Assembly (NCBI RefSeq): GCF_001613145.1
Contig: NZ_BDBU01000035.1
Coordinates: 1 to 64,000 of the forward strand
Source of the DNA: Nocardia jejuensis NBRC 103114
Lineage (GTDB): Bacteria; Actinomycetota; Actinomycetes; Mycobacteriales; Mycobacteriaceae
Direction of reading: 5' to 3'
Length of the DNA stretch: 64,000 nucleotides
Below the pieces are notes generated by a model, which saw nothing but the letters and a program-made list of their open reading frames with translations, was not told the origin of the DNA and did no database searches. Shown one piece after another: positions 34,481-43,331 of the stretch (positions are counted from its first letter, which is position 1; the number at the start of each line of letters is the position of its first letter). Made by a program: the position numbers and the translations under genes.

Positions 34481-36027
34481 CGCGCGGCCTCCTGCTCCGC
34501 ACCGACATGCTCATCAGCGTTGATCGAATGCTCATCGGCGGTGCCGATCAAATGCTCTGCCACGGCCCACAGTCCGACCGATTTGGACGCCTTCACCAGC
34601 ACCACGTCACCCGGTTCCAGTTCCTCGTCCAGCAGCTCGATGGCCGCGGCGATATCGGGCACGTGCACTGCCTCTTCACCCCAGGAACCTTCCTGCACGG
34701 TGCCCTGGAACAGGGCGCGCACCGGACGGCCGGCACCCACGACGATGAGCCGGTCCACATCCAGGCGCACCACGAGCCGGCCGATCCGGTCGTGCTCGAG
34801 CACGGATTCCTCACCGAGCTCGCCCATTTCGCCGAGCACGGCCCAGCTGCGACGGCGATCGATCTCGCGACCGGTGCCGTCGGTGCCGCCGGCGCGCGAC
34901 ATGGTGACCAGCGCCTTGAGTGCGGCGCGCACCGAATCGGGGTTGGCGTTGTAGGAGTCGTTCACGACGGTCACGCCGTCGGCGCGGGTCCGCACGTCCA
35001 TGCGGCGGGCCGAGACGGCGGTCGCGCCTTCGAGCGCCTCGGCCACGGTCTCCAGATCCGCGCCGCAGTCCAGCGCCACCGCGGCGGCGGAGAGGGCATT
35101 GCCGACCTGGTGCTCGCCGTGCACGGCCAGCTGGATCTCGATGCTGGAGCCGTTGTGGTGCATGGTGAATCGCGCGCGGGCCTGCTCGTCCATCCGCACG
35201 TTCGAGGCGCGCAGATCCGCGTTCGCGTTCACCCCGACCGTCACCACGCGCGCCCGGGTGCGCGAGGCCATCTTCGCGACCAGGTGATCGTCGAGGTTGA
35301 TCACCGCCAGCCCGGAGGCCGGAAGCGCTTCCACCAGTTCACCTTTGGTCTGCGCGATGACTTCCTGACTGCCGAACTCGCCCAGATGCGCGGTGCCGAC
35401 ATTGAGCACGACGCCGACGGCGGGCGGGGCGACCTCGGTGAGCGCCCGAATGTGTCCGGGGCCGCGCGCGGAAAGCTCCAGCACCAGGAAGCGGGTGTCC
35501 GCGTCGGCGCGCAACGCCGTCCACGGGTGGCCGATCTCGTTGTTGAACGAACCGGGCGGGGCCACCACCGTTCCCAGCGGGGCCAGCACGGCGGCCAGCA
35601 GATCCTTGGTGGAGGTCTTGCCCGACGAGCCGGTCACGCCGACCACGGTCAGGCCACCGGCCGCGGTGAGGCGATCGACGGCCGCGCGCGCCAGCTTGGC
35701 CAGCGCGTGCAGCACCGCCGCACCGGATCCGTCGGTGTCGTGGGCCAGCGCCATGGCGCGGGTGTTGCCGAGCCGGGGCTCGACCACGATGGCGGCGACG
35801 CCGACCGGCCGCGCCGCCAGCACCGCTACCGCGCCCTGCGCGATCGCCTTCTCCGCGAAGGTGTGGCCGTCCACGCGCTCACCCGGCAGCGCCAGGAAGA
35901 GGTCACCGGAACCGATTGCGCGCGAATCGAACTCGACCGCACCGGTCACCTTCGCCTCGGGGTCGGGGACGTCGTGGAGCGTGCCGCCCACGATGTCCGC
36001 GATCTCCCGCAAAGTCATCTCGATCAT
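34477..36027 (-). CDS. murF: UDP-N-acetylmuramoyl-tripeptide--D-alanyl-D-alanine ligase
   Basis: MurF adds D-Ala-D-Ala to complete the pentapeptide. The 516-residue product has the MurF uridine-binding start (MTLREIADIVGGTL, FDSRAIGSGDLFLALPGERVDGH), the ATP loop GVTGSSGKTSTKDLLA, NVGTAHLGEFGS and DSYNANPDSVRAALKAL. GTG/ATG choice: ATG 36027 overlaps the murE stop as ATGA; a second ATG three codons in is also possible. The C-terminal end overlaps mraY. Length is normal. Confidence 0.97.
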   Translation of the reverse strand: MIEMTLREIADIVGGTLHDVPDPEAKVTGAVEFDSRAIGSGDLFLALPGERVDGHTFAEKAIAQGAVAVLAARPVGVAAIVVEPRLGNTRAMALAHDTDGSGAAVLHALAKLARAAVDRLTAAGGLTVVGVTGSSGKTSTKDLLAAVLAPLGTVVAPPGSFNNEIGHPWTALRADADTRFLVLELSARGPGHIRALTEVAPPAVGVVLNVGTAHLGEFGSQEVIAQTKGELVEALPASGLAVINLDDHLVAKMASRTRARVVTVGVNANADLRASNVRMDEQARARFTMHHNGSSIEIQLAVHGEHQVGNALSAAAVALDCGADLETVAEALEGATAVSARRMDVRTRADGVTVVNDSYNANPDSVRAALKALVTMSRAGGTDGTGREIDRRRSWAVLGEMGELGEESVLEHDRIGRLVVRLDVDRLIVVGAGRPVRALFQGTVQEGSWGEEAVHVPDIAAAIELLDEELEPGDVVLVKASKSVGLWAVAEHLIGTADEHSINADEHVGAEQEAAR

Positions 36028-37805
36028 GAATGCGTCAGGTCCCTCGTCTTTCGCGACAGAGCTGCGACGAGCACCTCGCGGTCGTCGAACGGATGCTTCA
36101 CGCCTGAAATCTCCTGCCCTGTCTCATGTCCCTTGCCCGCGACCAGCACGACGTCACCGGGTTGTGCCCAGTCGACGGCTGCCTCGATCGCGGCTGCCCG
36201 GTCCCCGACTTCCCGGACCTCTCCGCGTTGATCCGCCGGAACCCGCTCGGCTCCGGTCCGGACCGCGGCACGGATGACCGCCGGATCCTCACTGCGTGGA
36301 TTGTCGTCGGTGATGATCAGCAGGTCGGCGCCGCGCGCCGCGGCCGCGCCCATCAGGGGGCGCTTGCCGGCATCGCGATCACCACCGGCACCGACCACCA
36401 CCGCGAGCCTGCCGTGTCCCTGCTCGGCGAGCAGGGCGCGCAGGGTGACCACCACCGATTCGATGGCGGCGGGCTTGTGCGCGTAGTCGACCACGGCCAG
36501 GAAATCCTGACCCCGATCCACGCGCTGCATGCGGCCGGGCACATCGACCTCGGCCAGCGCGGCCGCGACGACGGCCGGATCCGCGCCCGCGGCCTGGCAC
36601 ACGGCGATGGCCAGCGAGGCGTTCGCGACGTTGTAATTGCCCGGAAGACGCAGGCGCACATCGAAACTCGCCTCGAGGCCGGACTCGGTGAACTCCTCGA
36701 GCGTGAACTCCTGGATGCCGCTGGGGCGCGCGGTCGCGGGACCGGCGAGCCAGCTCGCCCGATGCTCGGGCGAGGTGCTCACGGTGATGAGACGGCCGTG
36801 CGGAACAGGGGGCGCGGAGTCCGGCGCGAGGTAGCGAGAGCCGTTCGCGGAGTCGGCCAGGATCTCGCCGCGCAAGCGGCGGCCCCACGCGTCGTCGACG
36901 CAGATCACGGCCGTGTACGCGGCGGTGAACGGCTGTGGCGCGGCGGCGGAGTGCCCAGCGGCGGCATCGTCGACCTGCGGCGCGGCGTCCGCGGACCGCA
37001 TCTCACCGGCGGCGGACACACTGTCGGCGATCGCCGGCGAATGATCGGGAATGAACAGCCTGCGCTTGGCGGCGTAGTAGTCCTCGAAGTCCTTGTGGAA
37101 GTCGAGGTGGTCCTGCGACAGGTTGGTGAACGCGCCCACCTCGAATTGCACGCCGTCCACGCGGCCCAGGGCCAGCGCGTGGCTGGAGACCTCCATGACC
37201 ACAGCGTTCACGCCCTGCTCGACCATCACCGCGAAAAGCGCGTGCAGCTGCGGGGCCTCGGGGGTGGTCAGCGCCGAGGGCACGTGGACGCCGCCGATGC
37301 GGGTCTCGATGGTGCCGAGCAGCGCGGTGCGGAAGCCGGCCGCGGCCAGACCGGTCTCCACCAGATACGAGGTGGTGGTCTTGCCGGAGGTGCCGGTGAT
37401 ACCGATGATGCGCAGTTTGCGCGACGGATCGCCGTACAGGGCCGAGGACAGCTTGCCGAGCACCGACCGCGGCGCGGCGTGCACCAGCACGGGGACCTCG
37501 ACCTCGCCGATCAGGTCCGCTCCGGCCTGATCGGTGAAGATCGCGACCGCGCCGCGGGCCACCGCGTCGTGCGCGAAACGAGCACCGTGCGAATGCGATC
37601 CGGCCAACCCCGTGAACAGGTCACCGGGCTGGATCTCGCCGGAACGCTGCTCGATGCCGGTGACCTGCACGGACTCGAACGCTGCGCCAAGAGTGGGCGT
37701 CGCGCCCCCACCGACAATGGGCGTCGCGCCCGTCAGCTCGGCCACCGTGCGCAGAGTGGTCACCGGCGGTACAGCGGGCCGTAGTACCTGCGACTGCGCG
37801 GGCAC
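36024..37805 (-). CDS. murE: UDP-MurNAc-tripeptide synthetase (meso-diaminopimelate-adding)
   Basis: MurE adds meso-DAP to UDP-MurNAc-L-Ala-D-Glu. The 593-residue product has the ATP loop GTSGKTTT at 138-145, TTPEAPQLH (180-188), and DNPRSEDP, the signature of the meso-DAP enzymes. Residues about 257-296 are an Ala/Pro/Ser-rich insertion (SAAGEMRSADAAPQVDD...) between the PDHSPAIAD block and YTAVICVDD, where the mycobacterial enzyme has only a short loop, so this protein is about 40 residues longer than usual. GTG 37805 is chosen because GGAAGGAG lies 5 bases upstream; the frame runs open to 37928. The 192-bp gap before it holds no gene I can support. Confidence 0.95.
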   Translation of the reverse strand: MPAQSQVLRPAVPPVTTLRTVAELTGATPIVGGGATPTLGAAFESVQVTGIEQRSGEIQPGDLFTGLAGSHSHGARFAHDAVARGAVAIFTDQAGADLIGEVEVPVLVHAAPRSVLGKLSSALYGDPSRKLRIIGITGTSGKTTTSYLVETGLAAAGFRTALLGTIETRIGGVHVPSALTTPEAPQLHALFAVMVEQGVNAVVMEVSSHALALGRVDGVQFEVGAFTNLSQDHLDFHKDFEDYYAAKRRLFIPDHSPAIADSVSAAGEMRSADAAPQVDDAAAGHSAAAPQPFTAAYTAVICVDDAWGRRLRGEILADSANGSRYLAPDSAPPVPHGRLITVSTSPEHRASWLAGPATARPSGIQEFTLEEFTESGLEASFDVRLRLPGNYNVANASLAIAVCQAAGADPAVVAAALAEVDVPGRMQRVDRGQDFLAVVDYAHKPAAIESVVVTLRALLAEQGHGRLAVVVGAGGDRDAGKRPLMGAAAARGADLLIITDDNPRSEDPAVIRAAVRTGAERVPADQRGEVREVGDRAAAIEAAVDWAQPGDVVLVAGKGHETGQEISGVKHPFDDREVLVAALSRKTRDLTHS

Positions 37806-37997
37806 GAAGCTCCTTCCAGGACTGTGGTCGTGTGCGGGTTGATCCGAAGGATCCGGTACGCGCCTACGGGGCGCTGTCGCGGATCGACGAGTCAGGTTAC
37901 CTGTGTTCGATCGGCGGGCGATCGGCACGGCGCAGTTCGGTCACCCGCCGCCATCCGAGCAGACAGCGGCGTGTGTCACGTTCATTCGATCCCTGCT

Positions 37998-39950
37998 CTA
38001 ACTCGCCTGCAGAATCAGCGGTTTCGCGGGCGGTGACGGCGGCACCCGATCGCGCTGCAACGCCCAGGAGGCGATGCTGTGGAACAGCGGCGCGACTGAT
38101 CCACCGCCGCTGCCGTCGGAGCTGCGGACCGGCGCGTCGAGCATCATGCCGATCACATAGCGCGGATTGTCGGCGGGAGCCATACCGGCGAAGGTGATCC
38201 AGTAGCGGTCGGCCGAATAGCAGTGGCATTTCTCGTCGATCTGCTGTGCGGTGCCGGTCTTGCCCGCCACCTGATAGCCCTCGATCGCGGCGGGACTGCC
38301 GGTGCCGGTCTGCACGCCGCGCGGATCCTTCTGCACCACCGACTGGAACATCTCGCGCAGCGTCTGCGCGGTCTGCGGGCTCACCACCCGGACCGGATCC
38401 GGCTGCTCCTCGTCGGTGCGGGTGCCGTCCGGGGCGATCTTGGCCTTCACGATGCGCGGCGGAATCCGCACACCGTCATTGGCGACGGCCTGGTACATGG
38501 CCGTCATCTGCAGGGTCGTCATCGAAAGACCCTGTCCGATGGGCAGGTTCGCGAAGGTCGAGCCGGACCACTGATCACGCGAGGGCAGCACGCCCGAGCT
38601 CTCGCCCGGCAGGCCGACACCCGTGCGCTGGCCGAGGCCGAACTTCTGGAGCATGTCGAAGTAGCGATCCTCGCCGATGCGCTGCGCCAGCATCAGCGTG
38701 CCCACGTTCGAGGACTTACCGAAGACACCCGTCGTGGTGTACGGGGCGACGCCGTGCTCCCAGGCATCGTGCACGGTCACCCCGCCCAGGTAGATGCTGC
38801 CGGGAACCTGCAGCACCTCGTCGGGGGTGGTGAGGCCGTATTCGATGGCGGCGGCCGCGGTGACGATCTTGTTCACCGAACCCGGCTCGTACACCTCCTG
38901 CACGGACGGGTTGCCCAGATCCGAGGCGGACCAATACTGCGGGCCCAGTTGCGGATTGAAGGTCTTGTCGTTGGCCATGGCCAGCACCTGACCGGTGTGC
39001 GCGTCCAGCACCACCGCCGAGGCGGCCTGCGCGCCGGACAGATCCTTGGCCTGCTGCACCTGCTGCTGCACGTAGTACTGCAGATCCTGATCCAGGGTCA
39101 GCTCGACGCCGTACCCGTTCACGGCCGGCTGCTGATCACGCCACGAACCCGGGATCACCGCGCCGTCCGAGCCGCGGTCGTAGGTCATCGAACCGTCCGA
39201 ACCGGCCAGGATCGAATCCATCGAGGACTCCAGGCCGATCTGACCGTGCCCGTCCCAGCCGGTCGCGCCGATCACGTTGGCGGCCAGCGAACCTCCGGGG
39301 TACTGGCGCATATCCTTGCGCTCGGAACCCACCTCGGGGAACTTCAGGCTGATGTCGTCGGCGACCCGGGGATCCACATTGCGCGCCAGGTAGACGAAGG
39401 GCTCGTCGCTGCGCAGCTTGGTCAGCAGATCCTTCTCCGGCGCGGCGTTGCCGAGTTTCTCGTGGATGTACTTGGCGATCGCCTGCAAGCGGTCGTCCGG
39501 CTCGGGCGCGGAGGACTTCTTCTCGTGCGCGTCGGCCAGATCCTTGCGGACCTTGATCGGCTGGAAGTTCAGTTCCTTCGCGGCGATGGTGAAGGCCAGC
39601 GAATTGCCGTACCGATCCAGGACCGACCCGCGAGTGGCCAGTTCCGGCAGCTTCACCGTGCGCTGATCGGCGGCCTGCGCGGACAGTGTCGGCGCGGAAA
39701 AGCTTTGGATCCAGAGCAATTGGATGGCCGTGACCAGCAGTGCGGCCAGCATGACCACACGGCCGACGCCGAAGCGGAAGCGAGTGCCGGCATCCAGACC
39801 GGGCGTGGGCCGCGGCCGCGATTGCCGTCCCGGCCCGGAACTCGCGCGGCCGACGCCGGACCGGCTCCGACCGGAGGCGGCGCGCCCCCGGGCGGACTCG
39901 GTCCGGCCCCGACCGGAGTCGCGACCGCCCGCCGCGCGGGAAGGACTCAT
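37998..39950 (-). CDS. pbpB: Septal penicillin-binding protein 2-type transpeptidase (FtsI/PbpB)
   Basis: A monofunctional class B transpeptidase that cross-links septal peptidoglycan with FtsW. The 650-residue product has an Arg/Ser/Gly-rich cytoplasmic tail (1-58), one membrane helix (about 62-83), a pedestal domain (98-300), and the transpeptidase with S358-V-N-K361, S413-S-N415 and K564-T-G-T567. Length fits M. tuberculosis PbpB. The sequence DEKCHCYSADRYWITF near the end has a Cys pair, present in related actinobacterial proteins. It overlaps ftsL by four bases at its start, and is followed by a 192-bp gap before murE. Confidence 0.96.
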   Translation of the reverse strand: MSPSRAAGGRDSGRGRTESARGRAASGRSRSGVGRASSGPGRQSRPRPTPGLDAGTRFRFGVGRVVMLAALLVTAIQLLWIQSFSAPTLSAQAADQRTVKLPELATRGSVLDRYGNSLAFTIAAKELNFQPIKVRKDLADAHEKKSSAPEPDDRLQAIAKYIHEKLGNAAPEKDLLTKLRSDEPFVYLARNVDPRVADDISLKFPEVGSERKDMRQYPGGSLAANVIGATGWDGHGQIGLESSMDSILAGSDGSMTYDRGSDGAVIPGSWRDQQPAVNGYGVELTLDQDLQYYVQQQVQQAKDLSGAQAASAVVLDAHTGQVLAMANDKTFNPQLGPQYWSASDLGNPSVQEVYEPGSVNKIVTAAAAIEYGLTTPDEVLQVPGSIYLGGVTVHDAWEHGVAPYTTTGVFGKSSNVGTLMLAQRIGEDRYFDMLQKFGLGQRTGVGLPGESSGVLPSRDQWSGSTFANLPIGQGLSMTTLQMTAMYQAVANDGVRIPPRIVKAKIAPDGTRTDEEQPDPVRVVSPQTAQTLREMFQSVVQKDPRGVQTGTGSPAAIEGYQVAGKTGTAQQIDEKCHCYSADRYWITFAGMAPADNPRYVIGMMLDAPVRSSDGSGGGSVAPLFHSIASWALQRDRVPPSPPAKPLILQAS

Positions 39951-40585
39951 CGAGGCGCTCCGTTCGCCTGCACCGCCGGAGCCTCCGGGGCATGTGCCGG
40001 GGTGGTGGGCGGTTTCGGCGTGGTGGTCACCGGGACCGGGCGCTCACCCTGACCCGGCACCGCCTTCGGCTGCGCGGGCGCGGTGGACGGGGTGGTGTTC
40101 AACGGCGCGGCGGGCAGGCCCTGCGCCGGAAGCGGATTGCCGACCACGGTCACCTCACCGTCCGGGCCGATCACCAGACGGGCGGGATCCTTGGCCGGGA
40201 TCATTCCCAGTTCGGCTGCGCGCTGTGCCAATTCGGGCGCGGAGTCCGCGGCCGCGACCTCGCGCTGCAGCGCGTCACGCTCGTCCGAGAGCCGCTGATT
40301 GACCCGGCGCGCATCACCGAGGTTGTAGCTGTCCTCGGTGGCCCGGGTGGTCAGCAGCAGGGTCACGGCCAGACCACAGCCCAGCAGGGCGATGATGGTG
40401 GCCACGAACGACATTCGGCCGCGCGGCGCGCCGTCGGCGCTCCGGCGCAGCATGGCCGGGATATCGGTGGCGCCCTCCCGGCTGCGGCGCCGCGCGTAGG
40501 CGCGTTTCGCCGCGCCGGACTTCACCTTGTCCGCCGCCTGCACCCGGCGAGCCCCCCGGCCCGTCGACTGTTTCTGGATCGTCAT
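39947..40585 (-). CDS. ftsL: FtsL-like division protein
   Basis: The 212-residue product has a basic cytoplasmic part (1-57, RRVQAADKVKSGAAKRAYARRR), one membrane helix (about 59-80, FVATIIALLGCGLAVTLLL), a coiled coil (about 88-125, VNQRLSDERDALQREVAAADSAPELAQRAAELGMIPAKDPARLV) and a Pro/Thr/Ala-rich tail. That plan, and the position between rsmH and pbpB, is FtsL (compare Rv2164c). It holds FtsQ and FtsB-like partners near PbpB and FtsW. ATG 40585 has GGGG about 7 bases upstream; the frame is open to 40696 inside rsmH. It overlaps pbpB by four bases. Confidence 0.88.
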   Translation of the reverse strand: MTIQKQSTGRGARRVQAADKVKSGAAKRAYARRRSREGATDIPAMLRRSADGAPRGRMSFVATIIALLGCGLAVTLLLTTRATEDSYNLGDARRVNQRLSDERDALQREVAAADSAPELAQRAAELGMIPAKDPARLVIGPDGEVTVVGNPLPAQGLPAAPLNTTPSTAPAQPKAVPGQGERPVPVTTTPKPPTTPAHAPEAPAVQANGAPR

Positions 40586-40637
40586 AGCGCGACCCCGATC
40601 CCACGGGGACTCGGGTACCGATCCGGATTCCGGAACC

Positions 40638-41618
40638 TCATTGCTTCTCCTCCCCTGCGATGCGTTCCGCGGCCCGCATGCGCACCGGAGTGGCACGCGG
40701 ATTCTCCTCGATCTCCTGCTCGGTCGCCTTCTCCGCGCCGCGGGTCAGCACCTTGAATTCCGGTCCCATGCCGGGCAGTTCGTAGGGCAGGTCGATGGGG
40801 GTGCGGGAGGCCGACCGCTGCACGAACTCGGCCTTCACCACGCGATCCTCGAGCGACTGATAGCTCATGACCACGATCCGGCCACCCGGCACGAGCGAAT
40901 CGAACGCCGCCGGCAATGCCGCCTCGAGCGATTCGAGCTCCCGGTTCACTTCCACCCGCAGCGCCTGGAAGCTGCGCTTGGCGGGATGCCCACCGGTGCG
41001 GCGGGTGGCGGCCGGGATGGCGTCGTAGAGCAGTTCCACCAGCTGCGCGCTGGTGACGAAGGGGGTCCGCTGGCGACGGCGCACGACCTCGGCGGCGATC
41101 TTGCCCGCGAATCGTTCCTCGCCGTAGACCTTCAGCACCCGGGCCAGTTCACCGTGGCTGTAGGTATTGAGCACATCGGCGGCGGTGGGACCGGTGCTGG
41201 GATCCATCCGCATGTCCAGCGGCGCGTCGATGGAGTAGGCGAAACCACGATCGGCCTCGTCAAGCTGCATGGAGGACACGCCGAGATCCATCAGGATCGC
41301 GGAGACCGAGCTCTTCGCCGGCAGCCCGGCCTCTTCCAGAGCGTCGGCGATGCCGTCATACCTGGTGTGCACCAGGGTGATCCGGTCCTTGAACGGTTCG
41401 AGTCGCTCACCCGCCAGCTTCAGGGCGGTGGTGTCGCGATCCAGCCCGACCAGCCGGATGTTCGGATAGGTCCGCAGGAAGTGCTCGGCATGACCACCGA
41501 GCCCGAGCGTGCAGTCCAGGTACACCGCGCCATCGGCATGCAGTGCGGGACCGAGGATTTCGTCGGCGCGGTGGAGCAGAACCGGAACATGGCGGGGACC
41601 GTCACTGTTTCGGTGCAA
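40638..41618 (-). CDS. rsmH: 16S rRNA (cytosine(1402)-N4)-methyltransferase RsmH
   Basis: RsmH methylates C1402 in the decoding centre of 16S rRNA with S-adenosylmethionine. The 326-residue product has VPVLLHRADEIL, YLDCTLGLGGHAEHFL with the AdoMet-binding GLGGH, LVGLDRDTTALKLA, MDLGVSSMQLDEADRGFAYSIDAPLDMRMD, and VMSYQSLEDRVVKAEF, all MraW/RsmH blocks. The start is TTG 41618 with GGGAGG five bases upstream, an uncommon start codon that is well supported by its ribosome site. It is the first gene after a 277-bp gap from mraZ. Confidence 0.96.
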   Translation of the reverse strand: MHRNSDGPRHVPVLLHRADEILGPALHADGAVYLDCTLGLGGHAEHFLRTYPNIRLVGLDRDTTALKLAGERLEPFKDRITLVHTRYDGIADALEEAGLPAKSSVSAILMDLGVSSMQLDEADRGFAYSIDAPLDMRMDPSTGPTAADVLNTYSHGELARVLKVYGEERFAGKIAAEVVRRRQRTPFVTSAQLVELLYDAIPAATRRTGGHPAKRSFQALRVEVNRELESLEAALPAAFDSLVPGGRIVVMSYQSLEDRVVKAEFVQRSASRTPIDLPYELPGMGPEFKVLTRGAEKATEQEIEENPRATPVRMRAAERIAGEEKQ

Positions 41619-41895
41619 CTCGACCTCCCGGATCCTGCCTCACGTTCGTTCGCAGAGCCGCATGCCGAGATGTTGATTCGCGCATGGGTCGCTTGCGATT
41701 TGGACTCGCCGAGATGTGCGGGCGGCGTTACTGATACATCGGTGCGGTGGTACACCGGTGCTCGGAGCACCCACATCACTCAGCGTCGGTAGCCAATGCC
41801 CCAGGGTCTCTGACCGAAGCACGGCACCTGGCGTTGGGGAAGTACGTCAGGGTCCGCGTCGGGCAGAGGCCGCAGGGCACTCGCCTCGCTCGGGG
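41619..41895. other. Gap between mraZ and rsmH
   Basis: The 277 bp contain no frame I can support on either strand and no clear hairpin. Other actinobacteria also have a spacer here. It may carry a second promoter for the main division operon, since rsmH starts after it, but no promoter element was assigned. Confidence 0.4.
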
Positions 41896-42327
41896 CTAGA
41901 AGATTCCGCCCAGCGACTCGTCTCTGGCCTGCGAGTAATCCTCCTCATGTTCGGCGAGGTAGGTATCCCACGCCGTCTTGTCCCAAATTTCGAGGAAATC
42001 GACCGAACCGATCACCACGCAGTCCTTGGACAGGCTCGCGTAGCGGCGGTGCTCGGCCGACAACATGATCCGGCCCTGAGCGTCCGGACGCTGTTCATCG
42101 GAGGAGGCCGCAAGATTTCGGACGAATGCCCGAGCCTGCGGATTGCTCCGGGACGCGGCCGCGGCTCGCCGCGCCAGCGCGGTGAACTCGTCCTTCGGAT
42201 AGACAGCAAGGCTGTGGTCTTGACCTTTCGTGACCATCAACCCTCCCGCCAGTTCGTCCCGAAATTTCGCAGGCAACGTGAGTCGCCCTTTGTCGTCCAA
42301 CCGAGGGGTATAGGTCCCGAGAAACAA
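41896..42327 (-). CDS. mraZ: Transcriptional regulator MraZ
   Basis: MraZ is the first gene of the dcw cluster and binds its own promoter. The 143-residue product has two SpoVT-AbrB-like halves: MFLGTYTPRLDDKGRLTLPAKFRDEL with the DxxGRxxLP pattern (11-19), then DAQGRIMLSAEHRRYASL with the same pattern, DxxGR. The start is TTG 42327, with GGAGG about 9 bases upstream. Three phased repeats of the MraZ box lie about 57-82 bp upstream, so autoregulation is visible in the sequence. Confidence 0.95.
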   Translation of the reverse strand: MFLGTYTPRLDDKGRLTLPAKFRDELAGGLMVTKGQDHSLAVYPKDEFTALARRAAAASRSNPQARAFVRNLAASSDEQRPDAQGRIMLSAEHRRYASLSKDCVVIGSVDFLEIWDKTAWDTYLAEHEEDYSQARDESLGGIF

Positions 42328-42383
42328 GTCCCGACACCTCCTACTGGATCACCCTCTCGACCGTTCGGCTCCTGTAGTGCGCG

Positions 42384-42409
42384 CTCCACATTACCCCACT
42401 TTCCCCCAC
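42384..42409 (-). promoter_or_regulatory. MraZ boxes, three 10-bp-spaced repeats
   Basis: On the minus strand GTGGGG (42409-42404), GTGGGG (42399-42394) and GTGGAG (42389-42384) repeat every 10 bp, one helical turn, in the phase TGGGN-N5-TGGGN known for MraZ operators. They lie upstream of the mraZ start, in a place where bound MraZ would block the promoter. Confidence 0.85.
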
Positions 42410-42665
42410 TTTCAATCGAAAGCGACGGTGATCTCGGTCCCCGGTTGGCGAACTTTGCAGGTCACATCAGCTATCGCGGTGGTGGGGAACTTTCCGCGCA
42501 GTTCCCCCGACACGCACGACTCGTGTCGGGACGAACCCGACAACCGCCAGCAAACCCGCAGATAGCGCCCATTTCCGACGGAAGTGGGCGTATGTGGGGT
42601 GAGGGCGTGGGGTGATGTGGGGAACCCTGGGAGGGCGGCGACACGCCGCGTTGAGAGCACGAGAA
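42410..42665. other. Spacer upstream of the dcw promoter
   Basis: No gene is supported here. A G-rich plus-strand stretch (about 42595-42637) repeats TGGGG several times, for instance TGTGGGG and CGTGGGG, without the 10-bp phase of MraZ boxes. It might form G-quadruplex structures or simply be the GC-rich filler of this genome. Confidence 0.4.
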
Positions 42666-42708
42666 ACGCCGTGGCGCCCCACCTCGAATCGGTGTGGCGC
42701 CACGGCGT
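42666..42708. terminator. Strong hairpin downstream of the DUF3040 gene
   Basis: ACGCCGTGGCGCC (42666-42678) and GGCGCCACGGCGT (42696-42708) form a perfect 13-bp stem; CACC/GGTG extend pairing inside. TTTCTC follows on the minus strand and GTGTGTTT on the plus strand, so it may act both ways. It insulates mraZ from the gene at 42783-43208. Confidence 0.75.
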
Positions 42709-42782
42709 GTCGTGTGTGTTTCAGTTATTCGCTCACGCTCCGCCGCGCGGCGCCGGACGGACCGGCTGCACGGTGGCCCGGA

Positions 42783-43208
42783 TCAACTGTCCTGTTCGAA
42801 CCTTCGACGGAAGCGGTCCTCCATACGTGCGGAGAAACCACCCTGCTTGCGCGGCCGACCCCGGCTCGCACCGGGTCCGCTTCCCGCGGTGGGCTGGGTG
42901 TCGCCGCCGCGTGCGCCCTGGGAGTTCATCCCGGGGCCACCGATCAGCAACAGCACGCCCGCACCGAACATGACGATGAACCCGATCAAACTGATGATCG
43001 GAAATCCGCCCGGCTTCACCGGAGCGGCAATGCCTGCCACCAATAGGAACAGGCCGAGGACGAACAGGGCCGCCGCTTGGAGTCTGCGGCGACCAGTGGC
43101 AGAACGAAGCCTTCCGCCCCGAACCGTCGAGGCGAACTTGGGATCCTCAGCATAGAGAGCGCTCTCGATTTGTTCGAGCATGCGCTGCTCGTGCTCGGAG
43201 AGTGGCAC
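42783..43208 (-). CDS. DUF3040 membrane protein (Rv2169c-like)
   Basis: The 141-residue product begins with the DUF3040 pattern MPLSEHEQRMLEQIESALYAEDPKFAST, then two membrane helices (about 45-62 and 71-90) and an Arg/Gly-rich cytoplasmic tail (SRGRPRKQGGFSARMEDRFRRRFEQ). The family is specific to actinobacteria and of unknown function. GTG 43208 has GGGGGAGG 5 bases upstream. By position it corresponds to Rv2169c, beside mraZ in M. tuberculosis. Confidence 0.88.
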   Translation of the reverse strand: MPLSEHEQRMLEQIESALYAEDPKFASTVRGGRLRSATGRRRLQAAALFVLGLFLLVAGIAAPVKPGGFPIISLIGFIVMFGAGVLLLIGGPGMNSQGARGGDTQPTAGSGPGASRGRPRKQGGFSARMEDRFRRRFEQDS

Positions 43209-43331
43209 GGTACCTCCCCCGGCACTAGGTAGTGGCTCGCCTCCGGGTCGGCGACGGATAGCCGACGTTGGCGGCTGTCTGCCACCAATGATACGAGTTC
43301 GATCAGAGTGCGACCACCTACTCGCCGATAC

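Noticed and set aside
42590..42640. Second group of MraZ boxes on the plus strand
   Set aside because: The TGGGG copies are not at 10-bp spacing and are followed by no dcw gene on that strand.
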